Assembly (NCBI GenBank): GCA_027016915.1
Contig: JALURJ010000220.1
Coordinates: forward strand, 1 to 10,025
Origin: Desulfurococcales archaeon
GTDB taxonomy: Archaea; Thermoproteota; Thermoprotei_A; Sulfolobales; WAQK01
Length of the DNA: 10,025 bases
Direction: 5' to 3'
The position numbers were made by a program, and so were the translations under genes. The notes under the pieces are model-generated. The model was not told the origin of the DNA, did not search any database, and worked only from the letters and a program-made list of their open reading frames with translations. Shown one piece after another: positions 1-4,879 of this stretch. Position 1 is the first letter of the stretch; each line of letters begins with the position of its first letter.

Positions 1-975
1 CGACGCAAGGCTCCTGGCCTCGTAGAGGCGCCCCAGGGCCTCGCTTGAGGCAGGTGATCCTCCGCTCGTATCCGCAGCCATCTTGGCTACCAGGGTGATC
101 CAAGGGTCAACGACGTCTAGAAGTATGGTTCGGGGAAGCACACTCCGCATCTCCTCCACCTCCTCGTTGGAGAGGTCTGCCGGGTTGCCGGCCTCCGCCC
201 CCACGGTGGATGCCCTGCGCACAGCGTCTCTCAGGGTGTCGAAGCTGCTGCGCCCCTGCTCCACCCTCTCCTCCAGGCTCCTGTCAACGCCCTCGGGGAG
301 GCTCACTGCGGGTGCGGGCTGCGGCGGGCTGCAGGCCGGGTTCGGCCTGCTCGACACCGTCACCTCGAAGGTCGCCTCGAAGCCTTGTCCTCTAAGCTTG
401 TAGGTACCGGGCCCCGTCACGGTTAGAAGCGCCCTTCCAAGATCGTCAACGGCGTTCAGGCTGGCGAAGAGCGAGACTAGCCCCGAGGCGCCGCCAGCTA
501 TGCCCACGACCACCGCTGTTCCTGTGGTTAGGACGCCAGCAACCACTCCTCCAACAGCGGCTCCTACACCCGCGATGATTGTTGTGATAGCGTCCGAGTC
601 GTCCTCCTTCACCTGCACATCAAGTATTATCCTGTTGAGGGGGCTGCACTCGACATGGCTGTAGAGGTGGAGGTTGAGGTCCCTCGACTGCTCGTAGTCC
701 CAGTTGAAATCATCTATGGTGACGACGCCCGCCCTCGAGCCGTGGGCTTCGTGGGAGACCAGCCAGCCTATTATAAGCTCGGCGTTCCCGTCGATGCCGT
801 CGTCCTGGTCCTCGAGGAGCCTTATGTTCTTGAGGTAAACATCCACGGTGAGGGAAGGGCTGCTAGGTGGGTCTAGGTGTCCCTCCACACTCATGGTTAG
901 CGGCAAAACGGTTGCCAGCACGACCACTACTAGTAGCACGTTTGCCTTCCAAAGCGCTCCTCTAAATATCCCCAT
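1..975 (-). CDS. Secreted or membrane-anchored protein with glycine-zipper hydrophobic segment, C-terminally cut by window edge
   Basis: I do not recognise this protein. Reading leftward from ATG at 975, 325 codons run without a stop to base 1, so the C terminus is missing. Residues 10-30 (KANVLLVVVVLATVLPLTMS) form a signal peptide or membrane anchor. Residues 42-122 look like a beta-rich domain with an acidic cluster, EDQDDGIDGNAEL at 55-67, which could bind calcium. Residues 129-172 are an uncharged Gly/Ala/Val-rich stretch with GxxxG-type spacing (GVGAAVGGVVAG at 136-147), long enough for a membrane hairpin. A Pro-rich linker (211-223) leads into a charged, probably helical region (225-325). 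The visible part has only two cysteines, C110 and C215, which could form a disulfide. A TATA-like box 22 bases upstream suggests a leaderless mRNA starting at or next to the ATG. Codon use matches the neighbours. Certainty is high that it is a gene and low on function. Confidence 0.85.
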   Translation of the reverse strand, partial: MGIFRGALWKANVLLVVVVLATVLPLTMSVEGHLDPPSSPSLTVDVYLKNIRLLEDQDDGIDGNAELIIGWLVSHEAHGSRAGVVTIDDFNWDYEQSRDLNLHLYSHVECSPLNRIILDVQVKEDDSDAITTIIAGVGAAVGGVVAGVLTTGTAVVVGIAGGASGLVSLFASLNAVDDLGRALLTVTGPGTYKLRGQGFEATFEVTVSSRPNPACSPPQPAPAVSLPEGVDRSLEERVEQGRSSFDTLRDAVRRASTVGAEAGNPADLSNEEVEEMRSVLPRTILLDVVDPWITLVAKMAADTSGGSPASSEALGRLYEARSLAS

Positions 976-992
976 ATGTAGCACATCCTACC

Positions 993-1000
993 GTTTTAAG
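993..1000 (-). promoter_or_regulatory. TATA-like box of the secreted protein gene
   Basis: Read on the minus strand this is CTTAAAAC, centred about 22 bases upstream of ATG 975. Archaeal TATA boxes sit about 26 bases before the transcription start, so the transcript should begin at or within a few bases of the ATG, giving a leaderless mRNA. No Shine-Dalgarno sequence precedes that ATG, which agrees. The rest of the 157-base spacer (976-1132) shows only a short GGGC...GCCC dyad at 1059-1072 and no open frame I would call. Confidence 0.5.
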
Positions 1001-1110
1001 CCCTGTGAAGACCCGGCCTTGTTAGGCGGGCTCCAAGAGGCTCTCGGTAGGGCTATTTGGGCGTGCCTGCCCAGTATTAATGGTTCCGGATCTAGGATAT
1101 GTATTCTTGA

Positions 1111-1120
1111 ACTAAAAGAG
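1111..1120 (-). terminator. Possible T-rich terminator of rpoP
   Basis: On the minus strand the sequence CTCTTTTAGT lies 13 bases after the rpoP stop codon. Archaeal RNA polymerase terminates at short U-rich tracts. The tract is weak (four T) but is the first one after the gene and precedes the next gene's promoter. Confidence 0.35.
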
Positions 1121-1132
1121 CCTAGGAGTGGG

Positions 1133-1279
1133 CTAGACGGCCTTGACCCTCCGGATGCTGCTGGGCCTTATCTTGTAGATCACCCTGTAGCCGCAGTAGG
1201 GGCACCTTATTCCGGGTAGGAGCTTTATGTCCTCCTCCGTGAACTCTTTGCCGCACTTGCCGCACTTGTAGTGTGCCAA
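1133..1279 (-). CDS. rpoP: DNA-directed RNA polymerase subunit P (Rpo12, Rpb12/Rpc10 homologue)
   Basis: This 48-codon gene encodes the small zinc-ribbon subunit of archaeal RNA polymerase, which helps hold the Rpo3/Rpo10/Rpo11 assembly platform together. The translation has two zinc knuckles, C6-x2-C9 and C26-x2-C29, separated by 16 residues. It ends with the family hallmark LLPGIRCPYCGYRVIYKIRP (residues 20-39) and a basic tail. The length matches archaeal RpoP. The start is TTG at 1279, the only plausible start upstream of the first zinc knuckle. The predicted transcript starts near 1292, leaving a leader of about 13 bases with no clear Shine-Dalgarno. It is divergent from aIF1 and shares a palindromic TATA box with it. 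In many archaea rpoP follows the L37Ae ribosomal protein gene; here it stands alone. Identification is confident. Confidence 0.93.
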   Translation of the reverse strand: MAHYKCGKCGKEFTEEDIKLLPGIRCPYCGYRVIYKIRPSSIRRVKAV

Positions 1280-1314
1280 GGTTGTCAGCCGGGTAGCTTG
1301 GTGTCTAGGTAAGA

Positions 1315-1322
1315 CTTATAAG
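1315..1322. promoter_or_regulatory. Palindromic TATA box shared by rpoP and aIF1
   Basis: CTTATAAG is a perfect palindrome in the 94-base divergent spacer and is its main A/T island. With a start about 26 bases away, leftward transcription would begin near 1292 (13 bases before the rpoP TTG) and rightward near 1345 (29 bases before the aIF1 ATG). The rightward promoter could instead use the adjoining TATTATTT at 1323-1330. Start sites are predicted from spacing only. Confidence 0.6.
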
Positions 1323-1373
1323 TATTATTTCCATTGAATCCTCCCGACAAGCCTCAGGAAGGGTTGCCTGGAT

Positions 1374-1691
1374 ATGATGGAAGAGGGTTTCACCTCGTCT
1401 ATATGTGGCGGGCTCCCGCCAGAGCTTTGTGAAATGTTGACTAAGGAACAGCAGATGATAAAGATCAGGATAGAGAAGCGGAAGTGGGGCCGGGAGGTCA
1501 CCATTATCGAGGGGATCGACGAGCACGAGGTTGACCTTAGGAGGCTGGCGTCACAGCTCAAGTCCAGGCTCGCAACAGGCGGCACTGCGAAGAATGGCAG
1601 GATAGAGCTTCAGGGCGACCACAGGTACAGGGTCAAGGAGATCCTCGCCGAGATGGGCTTCCCGCCGGAGAACATCATCGTTATAGAGTAG
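1374..1691 (+). CDS. sui1: Translation initiation factor aIF1 (SUI1 family)
   Basis: aIF1 binds the 30S subunit near the P site and enforces accurate start-codon selection. The 105-residue translation has an N-terminal extension with the archaeal pattern CGGLPPELCE (residues 11-20, cysteines C11 and C19). The SUI1 fold follows from about residue 26: EKRKWGREVTIIEG (34-47) and ATGGTAKNGRIELQGDH (67-83), then a C-terminal helix and strand ending IIVIE. The length is normal for archaeal aIF1. ATG at 1374 is chosen; a second ATG follows directly at 1377. Upstream AGGAAGGG (1356-1363) is a poor, rather distant Shine-Dalgarno, so start strength is unclear. It is divergent from rpoP and convergent with TFB, placing an initiation factor for translation between two transcription genes. 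Confidence 0.95.
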   Translation: MMEEGFTSSICGGLPPELCEMLTKEQQMIKIRIEKRKWGREVTIIEGIDEHEVDLRRLASQLKSRLATGGTAKNGRIELQGDHRYRVKEILAEMGFPPENIIVIE

Positions 1692-1726
1692 CGGCTCGCG
1701 GGGCCCGTACAGGTTAGACTGTTTCT

Positions 1727-1735
1727 CAATAAAAG
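1727..1735 (-). terminator. T-rich tract downstream of TFB
   Basis: On the minus strand CTTTTATTG lies about 39 bases beyond the TFB stop codon, in the convergent spacer with aIF1. It is a plausible U-tract terminator for the TFB transcript. Confidence 0.4.
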
Positions 1736-1767
1736 ATGGGTGGGGAGGGGAGCCAGCCTCTCTCCAC

Positions 1768-1776
1768 GTTCTTTTA
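1768..1776 (+). terminator. T-rich tract downstream of aIF1
   Basis: GTTCTTTTA on the plus strand is the strongest T-tract after the aIF1 stop at 1691; a weaker one, TGTTTCTC, lies at 1720-1727. The tract overlaps the TFB stop codon, so the aIF1 and TFB transcripts probably overlap at their 3' ends by several tens of bases. Confidence 0.4.
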
Positions 1777-2706
1777 CTGGAGCGGTAGGGCTATCCCGAG
1801 CTCCCGGGCAAGCTCCTTGTATCTGTTCCTCACTGTTACCTCGGTGACCCCCGCCACTTGCGCTATCTCCTTCTGGGTCCTCCTCTCATCCTCTATGAGG
1901 GCCGCGATGTAGATGGCTGCCGCCGCCAGGCCTGAGGGGTCCTTGCCGGCGGTTATGCCTTTCCTCTTGGCCTCCTGCAGTATCTCGGCTGCACGCTTCA
2001 TAACCTTGCCTGGGAGGCCGAGCTGGGACCCGATCTTGGATATATAGTCTATGGGGTCCGCTATCGGCACCCCTACGCCGAGCTCCTTGAGGAGGAGCCT
2101 GTAGCACCGTGCGATCTCCTTACGCCCAGCCTTAGTGTACTCGGCCACCTCGTCAAGTGTGCGGGGGATCTTGAGGATCCTGCAGGCAGCGTAGATCGCT
2201 GCCGCCACCACGCTCTCAATGCTCCTCCCACGCACCAGGCCCTTCTCCACGGCCTTCCTATAGATGACGGCGGCCTCCTCCCTAGCCGACTTGGGGAGGC
2301 TTAGGAGATCTGCTATCCTCTCCAGCTCGTTCATCGCCTGGGCCAGGTTCCTATCAACGCTGCTCTGGATCCTTGCCCTTATCTGCCACTTCCTCCACCG
2401 GAGAACCTCGAGCCTCATCTTGGGTTCAAGCTTCTTGCCCGAGGCGTCGCGGTCCCTCCAATCTATAACTGTGGCCAAACCCTTGTCGTGGACCATGGGT
2501 GTGAGGGGCCCTCCAACCCTGCTCCTACGCTCCTTCTCCTCGGGAGTAAACGCCCTCCACTCGGGGCCCTGATCGACTACATGGTGCTCGAGGACCTCGC
2601 CCGTCTCGAGGCAGATGAACTCCCCGCGCTCCTCGTCGAAAACGACCTTATCTGGAGGACACTCCTCCGAGGCTGGCTCCAAATTCTCGTCGGTATTACT
2701 CAACAT
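1774..2706 (-). CDS. tfb: Transcription initiation factor IIB (TFB)
   Basis: TFB bridges the TBP-TATA complex and RNA polymerase. From ATG 2706 the protein has 310 residues. The N-terminal ribbon is half degenerate: C16-x2-D19 and C32-x2-T35 replace the usual four cysteines, as I recall for Sulfolobus TFB1 too. Next come the B-reader/linker region (EWRAFTPEEKERRSRVGGP, 49-67), cyclin repeat 1 (about 112-202) and cyclin repeat 2 (about 212-305), with the BRE-reading helix-turn-helix TQKEIAQVAGVTEVTVRNRY at 277-296. A GTG at 2715 is also in frame and would add three residues. However, it directly abuts the GGAGG motif, whereas ATG 2706 lies nine bases from it, so ATG is preferred. The gene has its own promoters and converges on aIF1. 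Whether other TFB paralogues exist cannot be seen here. Confidence 0.96.
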   Translation of the reverse strand: MLSNTDENLEPASEECPPDKVVFDEERGEFICLETGEVLEHHVVDQGPEWRAFTPEEKERRSRVGGPLTPMVHDKGLATVIDWRDRDASGKKLEPKMRLEVLRWRKWQIRARIQSSVDRNLAQAMNELERIADLLSLPKSAREEAAVIYRKAVEKGLVRGRSIESVVAAAIYAACRILKIPRTLDEVAEYTKAGRKEIARCYRLLLKELGVGVPIADPIDYISKIGSQLGLPGKVMKRAAEILQEAKRKGITAGKDPSGLAAAAIYIAALIEDERRTQKEIAQVAGVTEVTVRNRYKELARELGIALPLQ

Positions 2707-2715
2707 AACGTTCAC

Positions 2716-2720
2716 CCTCC
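2716..2720 (-). promoter_or_regulatory. Shine-Dalgarno motif deciding the TFB start
   Basis: GGAGG on the minus strand is followed immediately by an in-frame GTG (2715) and, nine bases later, by ATG (2706). Spacing favours the ATG. The proximal TATA box, however, predicts a transcript beginning near 2715, which would lack this motif; only a transcript from the distal promoter would surely contain it. Confidence 0.55.
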
Positions 2721-2737
2721 AATAGAGAAGCCAATAT

Positions 2738-2746
2738 CTTTATATA
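2738..2746 (-). promoter_or_regulatory. Proximal TATA box of TFB
   Basis: TATATAAAG on the minus strand, centred about 36 bases before ATG 2706, predicts a transcription start near 2715-2718. The upstream flank is G-rich rather than a typical purine BRE. Confidence 0.6.
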
Positions 2747-2784
2747 CCCCCTTAACAGGTTGTACATAAACCTTACTCTAACCA

Positions 2785-2802
2785 CTATTTATAAAGCTTT
2801 CG
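2785..2802 (-). promoter_or_regulatory. Distal BRE/TATA promoter of TFB
   Basis: On the minus strand CGAAAG (2802-2797) followed by CTTTATAAA (2796-2788) is a near-ideal archaeal BRE plus TATA pair. It predicts a start near 2766, giving TFB a second transcript with a leader of about 60 bases that includes the GGAGG motif. The TTTATAAAG core could also be read rightward, but the tRNA gene has a better-placed box of its own. Confidence 0.55.
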
Positions 2803-2811
2803 CCCATCCAG

Positions 2812-2834
2812 CTGCTGTACGATCAGCAGTACAG
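2812..2834. repeat. Nested inverted repeats between the TFB and tRNA-Gln promoters
   Basis: Two overlapping 6-bp dyads are present: CTGCTG (2812-2817) with CAGCAG (2824-2829), and CTGTAC (2815-2820) with GTACAG (2829-2834). They cannot both form hairpins at once. They sit just upstream of the tRNA BRE/TATA and of the distal TFB promoter, so a protein-binding site is possible, but nothing shows a function. Confidence 0.45.
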
Positions 2835-2847
2835 AAACCCTAAAAAC
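2834..2847 (+). promoter_or_regulatory. BRE/TATA promoter of tRNA-Gln
   Basis: GAAACC (2834-2839) followed by CTAAAAAC (2840-2847) matches a BRE plus a weak TATA box. A start about 26 bases on falls near 2870, four bases before the mature tRNA 5' end at 2874, the short-leader arrangement common for archaeal tRNA genes. Confidence 0.6.
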
Positions 2848-2873
2848 CCCGCACCTGACACTCTGATCTGGGA

Positions 2874-2970
2874 AGCCGGGTCGTCTAGCGGCCAAGGATG
2901 CGGGGCTCTGGCCCTCGCGGTCGAGGGGAGAACCCCCGTGACCGGGGTTCGAATCCCCGCCCGGCTACCA
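2874..2970 (+). tRNA. tRNA-Gln (anticodon CUG) with canonical intron and encoded CCA
   Basis: The acceptor stem pairs AGCCGGG (2874-2880) with CCCGGCT (2960-2966); A2967 is the discriminator and CCA (2968-2970) is encoded. The D stem is GTCT/GGAT with G-U pairs at its ends. The anticodon stem pairs CGGGG (2901-2905) with CCCCG (2934-2938). The T arm is CGGGG-TTCGAAT-CCCCG. The anticodon at 2908-2910 is CTG, which reads the glutamine codon CAG. The first pair is A1-U72, the feature that the archaeal Glu-tRNA(Gln) amidotransferase GatDE uses to recognise tRNA-Gln, supporting Gln over Glu. Without removing a 21-base insert the anticodon loop would be 28 nt. Only 11 bases separate it from the convergent protease gene. 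Confidence 0.95.
2912..2932 (+). other. 21-nt bulge-helix-bulge intron in tRNA-Gln at position 37/38
   Basis: The precursor folds into a strict hBHBh' motif. A core helix pairs CTCT (2906-2909) with GGAG (2927-2930). The 5' bulge is GGC (2910-2912), the 3' bulge is AAC (2931-2933), and the inner helix pairs CCTC (2913-2916) with GAGG (2923-2926) around a six-base loop. The splicing endonuclease normally cuts after the second bulge base, which removes exactly 2912-2932 and restores a seven-base loop. The position is the canonical one between nucleotides 37 and 38. Confidence 0.88.
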
Positions 2971-2972
2971 CC

Positions 2973-2984
2973 CTTCTACTTCTA
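2973..2984 (+). terminator. Pyrimidine-rich terminator candidate after tRNA-Gln
   Basis: CTTCTACTTCTA begins two bases after the encoded CCA and overlaps the stop codon of the convergent protease gene. It is T-rich relative to its surroundings but interrupted by C and A, so it is a modest candidate. Confidence 0.35.
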
Positions 2985-4079
2985 GACTAGGACGTAGATG
3001 AGGATTGCTAGGGTGGCTGTCTGGACGGCGTAGAGTAGGGGCTTCCTCGCCCGCCCCAGGGGGAGCTTCTCGGAGGCCGCCTCCAATATCTTAGCCCCGT
3101 CGGTTATGAATAGGGGGGCGGCATTGACTATCGCTATGCCGAAGTTTATGCCGTGGAACCACAGCACGAGCTGTAGAAGGTTGTCGTACCACTCCTGGGG
3201 CAGGCCGCTTAGCAGCGTGCCGACAGGTTTAAGGTAGACGCCGATCGTTGTCCTGTTGGCCGGCTTATGGACCAGCAGCGTCCTCCTAAACCCCTCGTAC
3301 TCTACGGTCACGTTTAGCACCGCCTCCTCGTAGGGCGGGATTAGGCTCTTCAGCCTGCCCAGACTATCTATCCTGGTGCCATTAACCTCCACGATCACCA
3401 TGCCCGGCATAAGGCCTGCCTCCCTCGCCGGGGAGCCGGGCTCCACCTGGGTCACCATGAAGCCCCCGGGGGCTGAGAGCATGTAGGTGACCAGGACGAG
3501 GCCTATGAAGGCCAGCACAAGGTTCACGGCAGAGCCTGCCGAGAGCACCTTTATCCTCGTGGCCCTGGGAGCCCTATTGAACTCCTCCTCATCAGGCTCC
3601 ACGAAGGCTGCCGGGAACACTGCGAAGAGGGCTAACCCGGCGGACTTGAGGCTCAACCCCTCATTCACAGCCACCACGGCGTGGGCCAGCTCGTGGAGCA
3701 CTATGGCGATGGAGGCAGCCACTATGAAGTAGAGGAGGCTCTCCCCGGTTATGGTTATTCCGGGTATGACGAGCTGGACGGTCCTAGCCTCCCCGGAAAC
3801 CGCGCCTGTGAGCTTCGCTAGGGCCGTGCCGCCTATTTGGAAGTAGTAGAGCAGCATCGCCAGGAGGGTGAGGGCCACGCCGAGGAGGGACAGGGCCCTC
3901 ACCGCCCTAGAGCCAGCCGCCGACTCCAACCTTCCAAAAGACCTGGCAAGCCTCCAGATCAGCACGGGGGCCTGAACCTCTATGCCGCGGGAGGCGAAGG
4001 CCTCCTTCTTCCACCGGTAGAGTGCCTCCAGGACGCCCCAGAAGGCTATGACCGTCAATATGAATACCGCCCAGTTCAA
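2982..4079 (-). CDS. Site-2 protease-like intramembrane metalloprotease with PDZ domain (M50 family)
   Basis: Site-2 proteases cleave transmembrane segments of regulators or leftover signal peptides. From TTG 4079 the protein has 365 residues. It contains an N-terminal membrane helix (about 2-20), a second (62-81), and a third carrying the zinc motif HELAH at 129-133. EPDEEEF follows at 161-167, then another helix (about 180-202), a PDZ domain (about 205-280, core GSPAREAGLMPGM), the second motif NAAPLFITDG at 319-328 with the zinc-ligand Asp at 327, and a C-terminal helix. All catalytic residues are present. A GTG at 4103 is also in frame, but the only TATA island (4115-4123) predicts a start near 4093, downstream of that GTG, so TTG 4079 is preferred. 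The substrate is unknown. No anti-sigma system exists in archaea, so the bacterial model does not transfer directly. Confidence 0.93.
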   Translation of the reverse strand: MNWAVFILTVIAFWGVLEALYRWKKEAFASRGIEVQAPVLIWRLARSFGRLESAAGSRAVRALSLLGVALTLLAMLLYYFQIGGTALAKLTGAVSGEARTVQLVIPGITITGESLLYFIVAASIAIVLHELAHAVVAVNEGLSLKSAGLALFAVFPAAFVEPDEEEFNRAPRATRIKVLSAGSAVNLVLAFIGLVLVTYMLSAPGGFMVTQVEPGSPAREAGLMPGMVIVEVNGTRIDSLGRLKSLIPPYEEAVLNVTVEYEGFRRTLLVHKPANRTTIGVYLKPVGTLLSGLPQEWYDNLLQLVLWFHGINFGIAIVNAAPLFITDGAKILEAASEKLPLGRARKPLLYAVQTATLAILIYVLV

Positions 4080-4087
4080 GCCAGCAC

Positions 4088-4107
4088 CACGGTGTGGAAA
4101 CACCGTG
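4088..4107. promoter_or_regulatory. Perfect 8-4-8 palindrome over the site-2 protease transcription start (operator candidate)
   Basis: CACGGTGT (4088-4095), spacer GGAA, ACACCGTG (4100-4107): every base of the 8-bp arms is complementary. It begins eight bases from the minus-strand TATA box and covers the predicted start of the protease gene near 4093, where an archaeal repressor would block polymerase. It includes the alternative GTG start, which argues against that codon being used. In RNA it could instead form a tetraloop hairpin at the 5' end of the leader. Confidence 0.6.
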
Positions 4108-4114
4108 TCTATGG

Positions 4115-4123
4115 TTTATTAAT
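4115..4123. promoter_or_regulatory. TATA island shared by site-2 protease and nucleotidyltransferase operon
   Basis: TTTATTAAT (minus strand ATTAATAAA) is the only A/T island between the divergent genes. Leftward it predicts a start near 4093, 14 bases before TTG 4079. Rightward it predicts a start near 4145, nine bases before ATG 4154, just enough to include the GAGGAGG Shine-Dalgarno at 4146-4152. Confidence 0.6.
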
Positions 4124-4153
4124 CATATCCTCCACAGGTAGCGGAGAGGAGGC

Positions 4154-4879
4154 ATGCCCCGCGGCAAGGTTTCAAGGATCCACGAGTACGTCGAGGTAAC
4201 ATACACCGAGGAGCGCTGGGAGTTGCTGAGGGAGAAGAGGGCAGAGGCTAGGAGGATCATGGAGGCCCTGGCATCCAGGGGGCTCAGCCCAATAGTCCAC
4301 GGGAGTATTGCGAGGGGCGACGTGAATGAGTCGAGCGACGTCGATGTCGTGGTCCCCTACCCGGCTCCACCCTACATGGTGGAGCTGGCGCTGGAGTCCG
4401 CGGGCTACAGGCCTGCTAAGAGGATCATAGTCCAGGCCACCCCGAGCCACACGCCTAAGGTCTACTACGCCCTCGACGAGGAGGAGCTACTCATGGTCTC
4501 CTTCCCCCTCGTCAGGCTCAGAGAGAGGGAGTACGAGTTCTACAGGTTTGGGGGCATGCTGAGCCTTGAAGGCCTGGTGGAGGATCGCAGGGTTCCGGGT
4601 GTGGACAAGAGGCTCGTGCTCATAGAGCCCACAGAGAGGGGCCACAGGGAGTCCCCGGTGATCGGCCGGGAAAGCGAGGTAGCTAGGATAGTTGGGGTGA
4701 GCGTTGAGACCGTGCTGGAGAGGGTCCGCGTCCTAACCCGGAGGGACCAACTGGGCAGAACCGGGGTCTTCATAAAGTACGAGCTGGCCCCCGGCGAGAG
4801 CGTGGGCGAGGCTGTGAGGAGGCTGGCAGCGGAGAACAAGCATTTCAGGAGAATAGTGTGGGAGGGAGGCCTGATTTGA
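4154..4879 (+). CDS. Nucleotidyltransferase-fold protein with probable C-terminal helix-turn-helix
   Basis: Residues 50-67 (GSIARGDVNESSDVDVVV) carry the Pol-beta-superfamily signature GS-x10-D-x-D, with metal-binding D62 and D64. Such enzymes move nucleotides onto RNA, protein or small molecules. The third carboxylate is not obvious, though acidic residues at 108-111 precede a strand. An N-terminal basic/acidic helix (19-42) leads into the fold. Residues 173-194 (SEVARIVGVSVETVLERVRV) resemble a helix-turn-helix or similar trihelical module. I believe this is the archaeal 'predicted nucleotidyltransferase' group (COG1665-like), whose substrate I do not know. ATG 4154 has a strong Shine-Dalgarno (GAGGAGG) just upstream. 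It is the first gene of an operon; its TGA overlaps the TTG start of the radical SAM gene, so translation is probably coupled. The length is 241 residues and codon use matches its neighbours. Confidence 0.85.
   Translation: MPRGKVSRIHEYVEVTYTEERWELLREKRAEARRIMEALASRGLSPIVHGSIARGDVNESSDVDVVVPYPAPPYMVELALESAGYRPAKRIIVQATPSHTPKVYYALDEEELLMVSFPLVRLREREYEFYRFGGMLSLEGLVEDRRVPGVDKRLVLIEPTERGHRESPVIGRESEVARIVGVSVETVLERVRVLTRRDQLGRTGVFIKYELAPGESVGEAVRRLAAENKHFRRIVWEGGLI
4863..4868 (+). promoter_or_regulatory. Shine-Dalgarno deciding the radical SAM start
   Basis: GGGAGG lies seven bases before TTG 4876 and inside the end of the upstream gene. The alternative in-frame GTG at 4858 lies upstream of this motif, so it is rejected as the start. 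Confidence 0.65.

Noticed and set aside
83..403. Plus-strand open frame of 106 codons
   Set aside because: It is antisense to the secreted-protein gene, which has an uninterrupted 325-codon frame, signal peptide and promoter. The plus-strand product is low-complexity Ser/Leu/Arg with no start context.
1059..1072. Short dyad GGGC-GTGCCT-GCCC between rpoP and the secreted-protein gene, considered as an intrinsic terminator or small RNA
   Set aside because: A 4-bp stem with no following T-tract is expected by chance in GC-rich DNA, and archaeal termination does not need a hairpin.
848..1219. Plus-strand open frame of 123 codons spanning the start of the secreted-protein gene and most of rpoP
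   Set aside because: It runs antisense across a clear RpoP zinc-ribbon gene and two promoters; the translation has no recognisable features.
2874..2970. tRNA-Glu as the identity of the tRNA, because of the CTC-like start of the anticodon loop
   Set aside because: Aligning stems and loop puts C-T-G at positions 34-36, the hBHBh' splice sites keep it there, and the A1-U72 pair is typical of archaeal tRNA-Gln.
4109..4126. Minus-strand five-codon reading frame (ATG ATT AAT AAA CCA TAG) upstream of the site-2 protease, preceded by GGAGG
   Set aside because: It overlaps the TATA island and so would not be transcribed from that promoter. The GGAGG is only two bases from the ATG and is just the complement of a CCTCC stretch near the divergent gene.
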